The notes under the pieces: model-generated | Databases searched by the model: none | What the model was told of the DNA's origin: nothing | Seen by the model: the letters and a program-made list of their open reading frames with translations, nothing else | Source of the DNA: Mytilus californianus | Taxonomy: Eukaryota > Mollusca > Bivalvia > Mytilida > Mytilidae | Reading direction: 5' to 3' | DNA: 64,000 nt | NCBI RefSeq assembly: GCF_021869535.1 | Contig: NW_026262581.1 | Location: 119,626,771-119,690,770, forward strand | Part shown: one piece after another, positions 23,885 to 34,699 of the stretch | Layout of the letters: every line of letters begins with the position of its first letter | How positions within the stretch are numbered: position 1 is the first letter of the stretch | Made by a program: the position numbers and the translations under genes

Positions 23885-24093
23885 TACAGTCGTGTTGCGA
23901 CGTTGTTACAACGTCTTATGATGGTAATAGATTACGTCACAAATTACGTTGTGCCAACGTTGTCTGGATGGTTGTCAGCACGTGCCTTGGAGTCCACAAA
24001 ATTACGTTGTACCAACGTAATTTTACTACGTTGTCACAACGATAGTATAACGTTGTCAAAACGTAATGTCAACGTTGGATTGTTTACTGGGTA
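23885..24093 (-). repeat. right subterminal ACGT-palindrome array
   Basis: About 14 ACGT cores in 210 bp, including palindromic TTACGTTGTACCAACGTAA at 24002-24020. The array ends with TGTTTACTGGGTA. It mirrors the left array at 19793-20115. The 151-codon open frame that crosses it stops exactly at the repeat end and is a shadow of the repeat. Confidence 0.75.
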
Positions 24094-24099
24094 ATTTAT

Positions 24100-26540
24100 G
24101 GTTTGTTTAAGTGCATCATTCAAGAGCATTAGGTAATATGTAACAGCACCGATAATACAGCCGCATTAAGAACAAATGTTTTAAATGGAACGGACATCTC
24201 CACAACCGTAATAGTAGGAGATTTAATGGAAAAGTGTAAAACCAAGCTATCTATGACGTCAATCTGTTCATTACCAGCGGTTTTATTTTTTAAATTTTAA
24301 AACGTTCGCTGAAATGGAGGCATCTAATTATATTCAATTGTTCAATGAATGTATCTGTTTGAAAGTTTGAATTGTCTAATTGACTGATTTTTGTACATGA
24401 GTGGAATGACTAAACGCTCATTTTTGTATTTCATAGGCCCTCACTAATGATGGAGCTGACAGATTGATGTCTATTTCGAGACAGTTAATTAATGTCTTTC
24501 GCGTTACCAATGGGAAACCTTTCCAGTATTTCTTGTGATCATTTTTGTCTTAAATTTTCGAACCCTTGATGATCAAAATACGTTGTGGATCAAAATCAGC
24601 TTCGGTATCAAGTGTCGGATAGATATCAACTATTTGGAATATACCCTGGCAGACCGAACTATCTTTTCCTTTCCTTATAGACCTATCTGACGTAAGCCAT
24701 TATTAGTGTTTGCACACAGAAAGCGTAATGGGTAAAACTTAAGGATAAGAAAAGTTCTTTGGTCCATGGCGGTACTTCATTACCTTTTAAAATAATTCGA
24801 CGAAGAATCGTTATTTGAGAGAAATGCGGGAGTAAACCAAATCCGTCAAACGTAAATCGAAAACCGTAAGTCGTAGAGACCTAAGGCCTTCTTCTTTTGA
24901 CACAAGACCTTCACAAAAATCAAACGGTCACGACCACAGTGACCGTTCCATCTTACAATTATTTATAGGATAAACTCGAAAACATGAATAGTAAGGGAAT
25001 ATATTAAGAAAAACGTTTTGGACATCAAGTCGTTATTTTGTTAACTTTATTCATCAAAAAAGCATGACCTCTTGCAAAGGGAAATAATCCCGTTGCAGTA
25101 TTTAAAAACGTCTTAGGTGCTACAACTCGGAAACTATCATTTGTAGGGACCTCGTGTCTTTACCATTGGATATACGTTTGACCTTATCAAAGGTAAAGGT
25201 CCAGGTCACATCTGTCAAAATAAAAGTACTAGTTCCCTTCAGAAAAGAACCTCACAACCATTCGTTTGGAATTTGGAATGACATATACTATCAATGGGTA
25301 CATTTTGCAACCAAAAGACAGATCCAGATGTACCTAACAATTTGTAGTTACAAAAAGAGCACCTGATTTTAAAAGGAAGTTTACTTCCAGTTTTGAAACG
25401 TGTCTAGTAACCATTTATTTTTTGACTCAGTAGGGTATGAGCTATCACGTAGTAGCATTTTCAACCAGACAGGGCCCTTCATAGCTTCCTGTTTACAAAA
25501 GTACGTGGAGTATCTTCAGGATCACGAAGATATATGCTTTTACATTACAAATGGCTTTCTAAACAAAATAAATGTCTTCTATTTGTTTCAGAACAGTTAA
25601 AGTTCTGTATAATTAAAAGTCGATTTTATGTATGTGAAAATCATGAAAAATAGGGGTGTGTATAATTATAAATAAGTTTTACAAAAAAAAATATTCTCTA
25701 TTCTATTTACAATAACCTAACGATGAAAAATCAACAGAATTTCAATACAACCGGATTTACATTTCATATTTATTACAATCTCTAAGTGAATACATAAACA
25801 TGTATAATGACAGTTATTAAATAGCATTGCCATTCCATGGGGATAATTATTCATCAAGCAATGAACATGCTTACGAACAATTAAAATGTAAATAGAATAA
25901 TATTTTAATTAGTTATAATCGTCAATTTAGATGAGGTTTTGTAATAAAAAAAAAAGAGTTCCATTCGTTTATTACATGCATTGTATCGTTAGAACAATAT
26001 ATTTTATAAACGGGAATATTTTTTCAAAATACCTCCACAGCACTCGAAGGCATCTTTTGATACGCCAGGTATAATATATGTTAGCGCTTATCGGTCATCT
26101 GTATTTCCTGCGTAGCAGATATATTTTGTTCACAATTGAGCATGTGATGCAGTATATCAAATTTGTACTTGTATATTTTAGAATTTGTGTAATTTTGGTT
26201 CCGTCAAAGATATAAACGCCTAAAAAGTGTACACAACAACACCAATAACAAAAAAAAGGAACTATAAATGTAATTATTTATAAATATTTCGGATAACAGA
26301 TATCCTTCATCAGTAAATATGATTGTGATGTTGAATGAATCATATATCAGTCTACTTAGATATTATATATATATATATATAAATAGTTAAAAAAAATATT
26401 TTACAAGTTGTAAAAATAGTTTGTTTTTAAAGTTCACTGTTATATTTGAACATCGGTAAACAACACTTGCCTTTTTTCGTCACTAATAAAGAAAAAGTTG
26501 TGTTATAAGATAAGCAAAATATCAAAAATGGTTCCACTAA
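24100..26540. other. non-coding stretch
   Basis: No gene is recognised over 2.4 kb. Small features are a perfect 9-bp hairpin AACGGTCAC/GTGACCGTT (24923-24947) and a (TA)n tract at 26361-26381. Short plus-strand frames at 25154 and 25400 lack support. Confidence 0.55.
26361..26381. repeat. (TA)n microsatellite
   Basis: An uninterrupted TA run of about ten units within A+T-rich sequence. Confidence 0.9.
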
Positions 26541-26543
26541 ATG

Positions 26544-27200
26544 TATGGAACGCCACAGCTGTCTTGTGTGGAACTCTGATATTACTTTATGTTGTTTTAT
26601 TATTACTTGATAATATTTTGTCTTTACTTAATATGGTTTTGACATTACGTAATGATGTTTTGATATAACTCAATATGGAATAGTCATTACTTAATGATAT
26701 TTCGATATTACACGATATGGTTTCGTATTGACTTGATATAGTTTTGTCATTACTCAATATGGTTTTGTCATTACTCGATGTGGTTTCACCATTATTTAAT
26801 GTGGTTGTGTCATTAGTCAATGTGGTTTCAACATTACTTGATGTGAATGTGACTTAACGTTATGTAGTTGTTTCATTACATGATGTGGTTTTGTTATTTT
26901 GTAATGATGATTTGCCTATTCTTTATATGGTTTTAACATTACGTAATGATGTTTCAAAATTTGACGATTTTACACTACATGATGTGTTTGTTTCATTATT
27001 CGATGTGGTCCTGTCATTCTTTGATGTGGTTATCCCATTACTTGATGAGGTAAAATCACGTGACCAATTCGGAAAAACCTGTTCTATTTTTAGATAGATT
27101 CCCAGTTGTATGTGCCTTGGATGAGTGTGGCCATCGAATTTGAGATCGGGTTACTGTTTGAGTTAAACTTTGAGTTAGTCTTCGAATTCGAATTCAAGTC
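26544..27200 (+). repeat. left arm of large inverted repeat, 21-bp minisatellite
   Basis: It begins at TATGGAACGCCACAGCTGTC and matches, reversed and at high identity, 29630-30253. The core (about 26590-27051) is a degenerate tandem of a 21-bp unit such as GTTTTGTCATTACTCGATGTG, roughly 22 units. Because 21 is a multiple of three, frames stay open on both strands and give seven-residue repeats (minus strand NDKTILS). Past 27060 the arm continues more weakly into a second degenerate tract rich in TTYGAGTT (27150-27400). Confidence 0.85.
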
Positions 27201-27534
27201 ATTATTAGAATTAAAGTTTTAGTTAGCATTGAGTTTCGAGTTGGATTTCGAGTTTGAGTCACATTTAAAGGTAGAGTTCTAGTTACAACATTAAATTTGA
27301 GTCACTTTTTGAGGTAGAGTTTGAGTAAGATTCGAATTTAAGTCTCATTTAGATTAATTAAGATTATGAGTTGAAATTCGAGCTATCTTATATGGTTCGT
27401 AATTAAATTTTCTATCGCGGAACAATAACTTTAATTTGCTCGGGCTTCCGAAAAGAGGGCTCCGGGTTATGTGTACAAAAGATAAACAATGTTACAGTAT
27501 ACAAAACGCAACATAGAAGTTGAAATAAAGCTAG
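27201..27534. other. inner spacer with GAGTT-rich degenerate tandem
   Basis: Repeated 'tttgagt', 'ttcgagtt' and 'tttgagtcac' words at roughly 12-bp spacing up to about 27400 suggest a decayed minisatellite. No gene is seen. Confidence 0.4.
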
Positions 27535-27910
27535 ATGTGGTGTGATTGACAATGAGACAACTATCCACCAGAGTTTAAATGCAGTGGATGTAAGAAATCA
27601 TATATAGGCAACCGTACAGCCTTCAACACACCGTTTAGTCAGCTACAAAAGGCCACCATGCACCATGTGAAAAAATTCAAACGAAAAAACAAACGGTCTC
27701 ATTTATAAATAAACAATCTACAAAAAAAAAATGACACACATTTATACAACGACAACAATTGAACTTCATGCTCCTGACTTGGGGCAGGTACATAAAGAAA
27801 GTGCATGTGGCGGAGTTTAACATGTATGTGAGCGCTAAATCCTAACCTTACATCGGACTGTTACAGTTGTGTAACAGCACAACACGAGAAAAAAAATGTA
27901 AACTAGACAA
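27535..27910 (+). repeat. dispersed repeat, family A-related
   Basis: It starts 'agatgtggtgtgattgacaa', then 'ccgtacagccttcaacacac', 'cagctacaaaaggcc', 'tgctcctgacttggggcagg' and 'ggcggagtttaacatg'. The same block order is at 54000-54370. It is a longer subfamily of family A, diverged in sequence. Confidence 0.6.
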
Positions 27911-28004
27911 AGTGATGCCCCCGCACTCAACTCATTTAACCGCTTATACCCCAAAAATGACAAAAACAAGTTCCATTGTCTCCTAAAAAGAGCAAAAGAT
28001 AATA

Positions 28005-28380
28005 AAAATAAAAACCCTGACCACATGCACACCTACAATATATGTACAAACAGCCAGAAGAGTGAAAAATTCCTAGCATTCAAACTGTAGGAGGAGTTAT
28101 CTGGAAACGCTCTTCTTATGCAAGTAAATTTCCCAAAAAATTACAAAGTTCAACTATCTCCCAAAAAAGCAAATATTAATAAACATTAAACCCTGACCAC
28201 ATGCACACCTTCAATATATGTACAAACAGACAGTAAAGAGAAAACTTCCTAGGATTCAAACTGTAGGAGGAGTTACGCGGAATAACTATATACCCACAAT
28301 GGGACGGACAGACGGACGGACGGACGGACAGGGGTAAAACAATATGCCCCCCAGCTTTCAGTTGCGGTGGTATACAAAAC
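28005..28380 (+). repeat. 176-bp tandem duplication and (GGAC)n
   Basis: 'accctgaccacatgcacacc' appears twice about 176 bp apart (near 28012 and 28188). Each is followed by 'atatatgtacaaacag' and 'attcaaactgtaggaggagt'. The second copy runs into a (GGAC)n tract at 28303-28330 and then family E sequence. It is non-coding; open frames on the minus strand here are repeat-derived. Confidence 0.7.
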
Positions 28381-28424
28381 AGTTTCATTTGGCTGATTCA
28401 ATAGATCGGTATGACTGGGTAATA

Positions 28425-28620
28425 TAAATCCATCGGGGTGATCTCGGATGCTCCAGAAAGGCACCCGTCGTGTTATTCGAGAAAGTACAAACCCAGTGAT
28501 TTGGTTTTATTTGGAAGTTTACATTCAAGGAAAAGATGACGGTATTATGGTTACGACCACTGGAACATGTCCGTCGTCACATGTGAAACAGATATTCCAA
28601 AAAGTTTATTTTTCAATTAG
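28425..28620 (-). repeat. PLE-associated 3' module
   Basis: It aligns with 16770-16960: 'ggtgatctcggatgctcc', 'ggcacccgtcgtgtt', 'tggttacgaccactggaaca' and 'tgtgaaacagatattcc'. It is isolated from any RT here and lies inside the loop of the large inverted repeat. Confidence 0.6.
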
Positions 28621-28979
28621 TGCGAGGTAGATCATGGAATTCAATTGATAACAAATAAAAGATTGATATTCGTATAAGTTCAAATGATCATTTACGCTAA
28701 AACAAAATTCGGAGAATTCTTATTTTATAGTATTGATGCTTTGTCGCTTAGTCCGAGCCCCTTCTCCCCCCGTTTCCCTGTAACTTAAGTGTGAGTTGAT
28801 TTGAAGTGTTTTATTTGTTAACAATAAAGTTCAAGTCTTTTGATTTGTGTCGAGCCTGCGATATCAATATAGCGGCAGTGAGACACAACAAACCTATATT
28901 TCGTCGTCGATAGTGGCGTCGGCGTCTCCATCTCCATTTTTTTTAATTTCTATTGAGTTTAACCTTTCATTATACATGT

Positions 28980-29128
28980 TACTAAACATGTATGCCATCA
29001 TAATTTTGTACTTTTAGAATATCATACTGTATTTGTTTACCTCAACTATTGTATCTGTATTTATATTGTATGTTTCTCTGTAAACTTGTATTTAGTTTTT
29101 AGAGGATAAAGTATCTATGTATCTATAG
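28980..29128 (+). mobile_element. LINE-like 3' end
   Basis: A T-rich 3' UTR-like stretch ends in 'gaggataaagtatctatgta' and then a short (TCTA)n tail. That layout (ATAAAGTATCTAT with a tetranucleotide tail) is typical of CR1-type LINE ends. No coding part remains. Confidence 0.35.
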
Positions 29129-29129
29129 A

Positions 29130-29629
29130 TCGTTAGGTTTCTAGTTTTTTACATTTTTCATTTCGGGACCTTTTATAGCTTACTATAGGGTATGGGTTTT
29201 GCTCATTGTTGAAAACGATACAGTTTTGTTTTAGTTAAATAAAACCGAATTAAACTGTTTTGACATGATAAATTTGTAAACCTCAATGAAGTGTTTTAAA
29301 ACTTGTATAGGAGTTATTCCTCAATTTCAAGAAAAAGCATTTTTTTTAAATTTTGTTTTTACTGATAAATGTATAGATAAATGTACAGCCGATCAACATG
29401 ACGCTTTTGCACTTACAGCAGCAATACCAGGCGAGACACATGGTTCCGTGGAATATTTTACAAATTTATTAAAAAAATACTGCTTCCGTTTGAGAACTTA
29501 GGATAAAAACAACAGGACCAAGTGGTTTGGGGATATCCCAATTATGTCCGAAATACTGTAAACTTTTTAATACTTTTTTTCTTATTATTGTCTGCCGTTC
29601 CCCTTTTTCATACCAAATAACTCTGAACA
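29130..29629. other. spacer of the inverted repeat
   Basis: No gene is recognised. The plus-strand frame at 29286-29501 (IPQFQEKAFFLNFVFTDK region) has no domain I know and no splice support. Confidence 0.4.
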
Positions 29630-30253
29630 ACCACTCGAACTTTAATTTGAACTTTAACTCAATGGATAGCGATACCCATCCAAAGCACATTAAACAAACG
29701 ATATATTGAAATCTGTTTAAAAATAGAACATATTTTTTTCCGAATTGGTCACGTGGTTTTACCTCATCAAGTAATGGGATAACCACATCAAAGAATGACA
29801 AGACCACATCAAATAATGAAACAAACACATCATGTAGTGTAAAATCGTCAAATTTTGAAACATCATTGCGTAATGTTAAAACCATATAAAGAATAGGCAA
29901 ATCATCATTACGAAATAACAAAACCACATCATGTAATGAAACAACTAAATAACGTTAAGTAACATTCACATCAAGTAATGTTAAAACCACAACCACATTA
30001 AATAATGGTGAAACCACATCGAGTAATGACAAAACCATATTGAGTAATGACAAAACTATATCAAGTCAATACGAAATTATATCGTGTAATATCGAAATAT
30101 CATTAAGTAATGACTATTCCATATTGAGTTATATCAAAACATCATTACGTAATGTCAAAACAATATTAAGTAAAGACAAAATATCATCAAGTAATAATAA
30201 AACAACATAAAGTAATACCAGAGTTCCACATAAGACAGCTGTGGCGTTCCATA
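29630..30253 (-). repeat. right arm of large inverted repeat
   Basis: This is the reverse complement of 26544-27200. It ends outward at GTGGCGTTCCATA and carries the same 21-bp minisatellite at about 29760-30215. It differs by occasional substitutions and the loss of roughly one unit. The outer ends of the two arms match to within a few bases; inward, similarity fades near 29630. Confidence 0.85.
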
Positions 30254-30305
30254 TAAATGCATCTACCTGATGTGAACATGTAGCCTGTAAATGCATCTAC
30301 TATGA

Positions 30306-30903
30306 TTAAGGTTCATCATAACAAATGGACAAAAATGGCTGTATTTCCACCTCAAAAACTACTCTGAGTACAGACTTACCTGTCCAGTTGGAAAAGTTTA
30401 AATGCCTGGCATCCACTAGATATATAAAAGTTAAATGCATTTTATGTTTCAGAAAGATAAAAACTTTTTTGGATTTTGATGGCCATTTTTTTTCCTTTCT
30501 GCAGAAGGTGTAAAAATAAACTAAGTTGGGATAAAACTTTGAGATGCTCCCTCTCAGGTAAACACTGTATTGTATTGTATTGATTGTCCTTGATTGGCAC
30601 GGACAAAAACAGACAATAGGTATCTACACAACTATAGGTGTTAAAGGGTTTAACTGAGTGGACAGTATCAAAGCAATTCAGGTGTTTGTTTATTTTTACA
30701 CCATCTGCAGAAAGGGAAAAATATGCCCATCAAAATCCAAAAGTGATTTTATCTTTCTGAAACAAAAAATGCATTTAGCTTTTATATATCTAGTGGATGC
30801 CAGGACTTAAAACTTTCCGAACTGTACAGGTAAGTCTATACACAGAGTAGTTTTTGATGTGTAAATACATCCATTTTTGTCCATTTGTTATGATGAACCT
30901 TAA
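30306..30903. repeat. foldback element, 216-bp inverted arms
   Basis: The left arm 30306-30521 and the right arm 30688-30903 are inverted copies, starting TTAAGGTTCATCATAACAAA and ending with its complement, with a 166-bp spacer. Identity is high but with scattered changes. No transposase is present. The right arm read on the plus strand has an acceptor-like CTGCAG|AAAGGG and a donor-like TACAG|GTAAGT about 120 nt apart. Stops occur in all three frames, so I do not call an exon. Confidence 0.8.
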
Positions 30904-31829
30904 ATGGATGTTCTGATGTATGTTAATTTCTGTTTATATATTCCAAGCACGAAAAACATGGTGCTTATGATAGCATATATACATACAAATCAAAAGAATT
31001 TAACAATATGAATCTTTATCAATTTATCAAGTAAAAACCTTATTTGATCTTTCCTATTGTTTTAAGCTCTTTCTCGATGATATAGATCTGCATGTACAAA
31101 TGCGATTATTGACCATTGCGTGTTACAAGTTTTAGGTTCTCAAATTCGTCAATAAAATACATGCATGTTTAGGTTCATACTTAAAACCTAAGCTTCGGAT
31201 ATAGCTAAATAACATTTATTTATTTTCTTCACATTGTTGACAGATAACAGAAGGCACGAACCAAAAGCCAAATTTTACGTAAAATCTATTAACTTGTTGA
31301 TATCGAATATTTCCGTTGCAATAACCACTCCCATTCATTTCAATTAACCGACAAAGATTATTTTCATTCTTAATATCATACTTTTATTTTGTTTCATTTG
31401 AACTTCATTCTGCTAGAGGTTGGATACATCATTAAATCAGCACAATACATTAAAGGAGCCAGTTAATCAAACTACTTCTAGATCGACATTAAAGAAATTT
31501 TATAAATTACTATTTTGCCGATTTCTGATGACATAATTGACCAATTGACCTGCATTCCATTTTTATATATTATCATTTTCCATCGTATGAATTATTCAAG
31601 TACGTTTCTACAAGTAATCATTTATACGTTAAACAAATTTAAACAAAGATTGAAACATATATAGCTACATGTATATATTAGGTTTACTATTAGAGTGTAT
31701 CAAAATATCAATCTGCTGAAATAGAACTCGGGATCGGTGTAATTCAAAACCAGTTATATCTTGCAATGTCTCGTGGGAATAAAAAATACGTTGAAAAAAT
31801 TAAAAATACTTTATAAAATGTGTTCGTCT
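30904..31829. other. non-coding stretch
   Basis: Nothing is recognised. Confidence 0.55.
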
Positions 31830-31905
31830 GAAGCACTTTTCAGGATTTACCTACATCAGCAACGTTCAAACCCACTCATTTGAAATCCAAAGATGTATAA
31901 ATACT
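31830..31905 (-). repeat. PLE-associated 5' module
   Basis: On the minus strand: GCTGATGTAGGTAAATCCTG, then AAAAGTGCTTCAGACG. This is the diverged equivalent of 8683-8730. It lies downstream of the 3' module at 32310 on the same strand, as a tandem PLE arrangement would produce. Confidence 0.5.
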
Positions 31906-32159
31906 TGAATGCTTTTGGAATTTTCGTTACTTACTAATCTTTAAATTTATTAAACGAACGTTTTAAGTCATATGATACTTCAAATTTACCAAAAAAAACT
32001 GAACATGTTTTGTATACTAAAACACGTGTACATAGACTTTTTTTTTTAAAAAGAATCCTTCATAATTGAACTATTGTCTTACGAAAAGGTAAACAAACGT
32101 GGAAGGTAGATAGTATTAATCGATTTTCTGCAAAACAAATTTGATACCAAAATTCATGT

Positions 32160-32285
32160 AAATAAAATCATCATAGATACCAGGATTACAATTCTGTACG
32201 CCAGACGCGCGTTTCGTCAAAACAAGTTTAAAAGGCCAAATAAAGTATGAAGTTGAAGAGCATTAAGGATCCACAATTCCGAAAG
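32160..32285 (-). repeat. hammerhead-family repeat, 5' core deleted
   Basis: The minus strand reads GACGAAACGCGCGTC then TGGCGTAC, followed by AATCCTGGTATCTATGATG. GAC-GAAA with the palindromic ACGCGCGT and GTC is the 3' half of a hammerhead with a minimal stem III. The expected upstream CTGATGA is absent: 'ttttaaacttgttttgac' adjoins directly, so the 5' half appears deleted. The plus-strand flank 'aaaaggccaaataaagtatg' followed by 'aagttgaagagcattaagg' belongs to the same repeat. Confidence 0.5.
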
Positions 32286-32309
32286 GTTTTGCTAAATAAA
32301 GCTATGGTA

Positions 32310-32590
32310 ATCTATTCCTTGGTTAGAAAAGGGTGGCCAAAGATATCAAAGGCACATTCAAACTCATAAGTCGAAAATAGACTGACAACGCTATGGCAAA
32401 AAAAAAAAAGGACCAAACGACAAACAACAGTATATAAAAAACAACATGTATATAGTAAACTAGAGACTGAGCAACACGAATCCCACCAAAAACCAGGGGT
32501 AATGTACGGTGCTTCTGAAGGGTAACCAGATCCTGCTCCATAAGTGGCACCCGTCGTGTTGCTCATGCAAGAACAAATCCGGTAATAAGT
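32310..32590 (-). repeat. PLE-associated 3' module
   Basis: Close copy of 16530-16860: the translation SNTTGATYGAGSGYPSEAP is followed by a frame with VAQSLVYYIHVVFYILLFVV. It follows RT remnants at 32604-33020 on the same strand. Confidence 0.7.
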
Positions 32591-32603
32591 CTAATTCGGT
32601 AGG

Positions 32604-33020
32604 TTACATTCGAGGATAAGAGTACGGGGTTGTGGTAACGATAATTGGAACAAATCCGTCGTCATCTGTGAGACATATATTCCTTAACGGGCAACCAACA
32701 CGTGATGTCCGTAAAATTTCCGAAGGAATGATTTCAACTTCACCACTTGGAACTCTTGGCTTGTTAGCTTCCTTGTGAGCAGCAATCTCTATCAAAGAAA
32801 TCATGATAGGAAATGCAAGCCCTGGAATATCGTATCAACTGAGGGATATATACTCCATATGCAGGCACTGCTGGAATTTTGTAACATAGACGGTTCTCAA
32901 CTCATCTCTTTTGTCGTAAAGTTTTGTTCTCAACCGACCCTCATTATCAATTTCTAGATGTAAGTCAAGATATGAGGCAGACTTGACTGTATCTGTTGTA
33001 ACCTTTATTTTATGTAACAA
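32604..33020 (-). pseudogene. PLE RT C-terminal fragment
   Basis: The minus strand gives VTTDTVKSASYLDLHLEI, DNEGRLRTKLYDKRDELR, then in other frames an HMEYISLS tract equivalent to AYGVYISQL, and REDIN-type C-terminal blocks ending in ICLTDDDGFVP. It matches the second half of the RT at 16922-18260. The catalytic box lies upstream and is absent. Several frame changes mark it as dead. Confidence 0.7.
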
Positions 33021-33379
33021 TTGTTAATTCAAAGTTTAATTAACAAATGGGAACGAATAGAAAACATGAAGAAGAAAATAAAATAGTTCTATGATCTTAC
33101 TTATTTTTCACGTGTTCAATTATCCTATTTTGCTTGTTTAATAAGGTATCGATCGGCATTAAAACCCGAAAGTTAATTAGCAGCCAAAGTTTATGACCAA
33201 CAACCATCGAACGATTTCTTTAGTTGTTGATAATACGTTGTGGATTTGTAATAAATTGACTTAGTTTCCTATACATGCATGTATTGGTTCAATAATTTCC
33301 TTGTTTTGATTACCAGAAACTGTTTAAAATGACTTTAAGAAAGGCATGCTATAAATCATGTCAGTACCAAAGCACTGAC

Positions 33380-34060
33380 TGCTGACCATACCCCCGTAGA
33401 CTAGCAGTCCACCAGCAGCGGTATCTGGCAAGTGCTGGTATATGAACATAACATTTTGTGTGTCTAGAGCACTTTTCTGGGTTTACCTTCATGAGGAACG
33501 ATGAAACCCAAGAACTGAACGAAGAAAAAAAAAGACGTCATTGGTCTTCAACATTTGACATTTTCAGCATTCCAATATTTAGTTTAGAACATAATCAGTA
33601 AGAAATATTTTTTTTCGAAATCCACATGGTGCATCCATTTGATGTAGGTATCGTGTAGTTTTGTAAGACAAAAGAAAAATAAATGCAACTAAACGACAAT
33701 CAATCGAACAAAGCTAGTTACATAATTAGACATAAAACAAGTTCTTCTGGTACTTCAACAAAGAACGCCTAGCCTAGTGTTTAATTATGAACAACTACAC
33801 ATATTCAAAATAAACAAAACGCTTTAGGGAATCCTTTTCTATAGTAAATGTTTAGCAAAAAAAAATGAAACAACACAGTCACTATATATATTGAATGCGC
33901 CCGAAGCACCTTTCTTGATTTACCTCCGCCAGGAACTCTCTAAGCCACATATTTGAAATCCAAGATTGTATAAGAACTAAAACAGATGAAAAACTATATC
34001 ACCAAAAGGACCTAAACATAAGTAGCCAAGTTTCTATAACGTATACATTGCCTGAGGGAG
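33380..34060 (-). repeat. PLE-associated 5' modules, two copies
   Basis: At 33440-33510 the minus strand shows CTCATGAAGGTAAACCCAG then AAAAGTGCTCTAGACAC. At 33880-34060 it shows CTGGCGGAGGTAAATCAAG, AAAGGTGCTTCGGGCGC and, upstream, the 'gagggagttgaaagc' type block. Both are diverged copies of 8510-8745 and lie upstream of the RT remnant at 32604-33020 on the same strand. No coding sequence is recognised between them. Confidence 0.5.
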
Positions 34061-34070
34061 TTGAAAGCTC

Positions 34071-34477
34071 CTAATAATTTATAAAATCAATAAACGGATA
34101 ATTGAAGTAAGGTATGCTATTAATCGTGTCAGTAGAACATGCAAGTGTTTGATTAACATAAATTGATGACGTGAAAAAAATATTTCTGCATTTTTCATAA
34201 GATGTTAGTGGAAAGACAGAAAACTTTTTGAATAATGTTGAAGAAAAAATATAAGTACAAATATGGTTTAAACAAGGGGTTTTGAAATGTTTGTTTAATT
34301 TTAAACATATAGAAATTATTGGGGTTGATTTGTAAAAGTGTTCATGCATTTAAAAGCAGATGAGATGTGGATCATCCATAAGATTGACATAGTATCATCC
34401 GTATGTGTCAAAAGTTATTGTCAAGTATTGTTAACTTTTTGTTTTACGTTTCAAAAAAATAAAATAATAACTTTGAG
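34071..34477. other. non-coding stretch
   Basis: Nothing is recognised; the 92-codon minus-strand open frame here has no domain or signal support. Confidence 0.45.
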
Positions 34478-34690
34478 GTGCCACATGTGGAGCAGGATCT
34501 GCTCACCCTTCCGGAGCACCTTAGATCACCCCCAGTTTTTGGTAGGGTTCGTGTTGCTTAGTCTTTAGTTTTCTATGTTGTGTTTTGTGTACTATTGTGT
34601 GTCTGTTTGTCTTTTTCTGCCATGGAGTTGTCAGTTTATTTTCGACTTATGAGTTTGAATGTCATTCTGGTATCTTTCGCCCCTCTTTTG
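34478..34690 (+). repeat. PLE-associated 3' module
   Basis: Plus-strand copy: 'ggtgccacatgtggagcagg', 'ctgctcacccttccggagca', 'ttttctatgttgtgttttgt', 'tgccatggagttgtcag' and 'tatctttcgcccctc'. No RT lies beside it, so it is a solitary module. Confidence 0.7.
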
Positions 34691-34699
34691 CAAACGATT

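Larger units (their letters stand above)
19793..24093. mobile_element. 4.3-kb TA-flanked element with ACGT-rich ends
   Basis: The left end TACCCAGCAAACA (19793) and the right end TGTTTACTGGGTA (ending 24093) are inverted, with 12 of 13 positions matching. Both include TA, as expected for a TA target duplication. Just inside each end is a 200-320 bp array dense in ACGT-centred palindromes, such as 17-nt TACGTTGTGACAACGTA at 19983-19999. Each array shows only one terminus, which argues that they are two ends of one element rather than two MITEs. The interior carries an exon pair with a poly(A) signal, a SINE-like tail and a family A scrap. No transposase is recognised, so the superfamily is unknown. 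Confidence 0.55.

Noticed and set aside
23639-24094. 151-codon plus-strand open frame
   Set aside because: It crosses the ACGT-palindrome array and stops at its very end. Palindromic repeats keep several frames open, and the upstream part shows no domain or splice support.
28273-28464. Minus-strand frames over the (GGAC)n tract
   Set aside because: They are translations of a simple repeat and family E sequence.
30708-30832. Possible exon between acceptor and donor in the right foldback arm
   Set aside because: All three frames contain stops and the inverted copy differs at several coding-disruptive positions.
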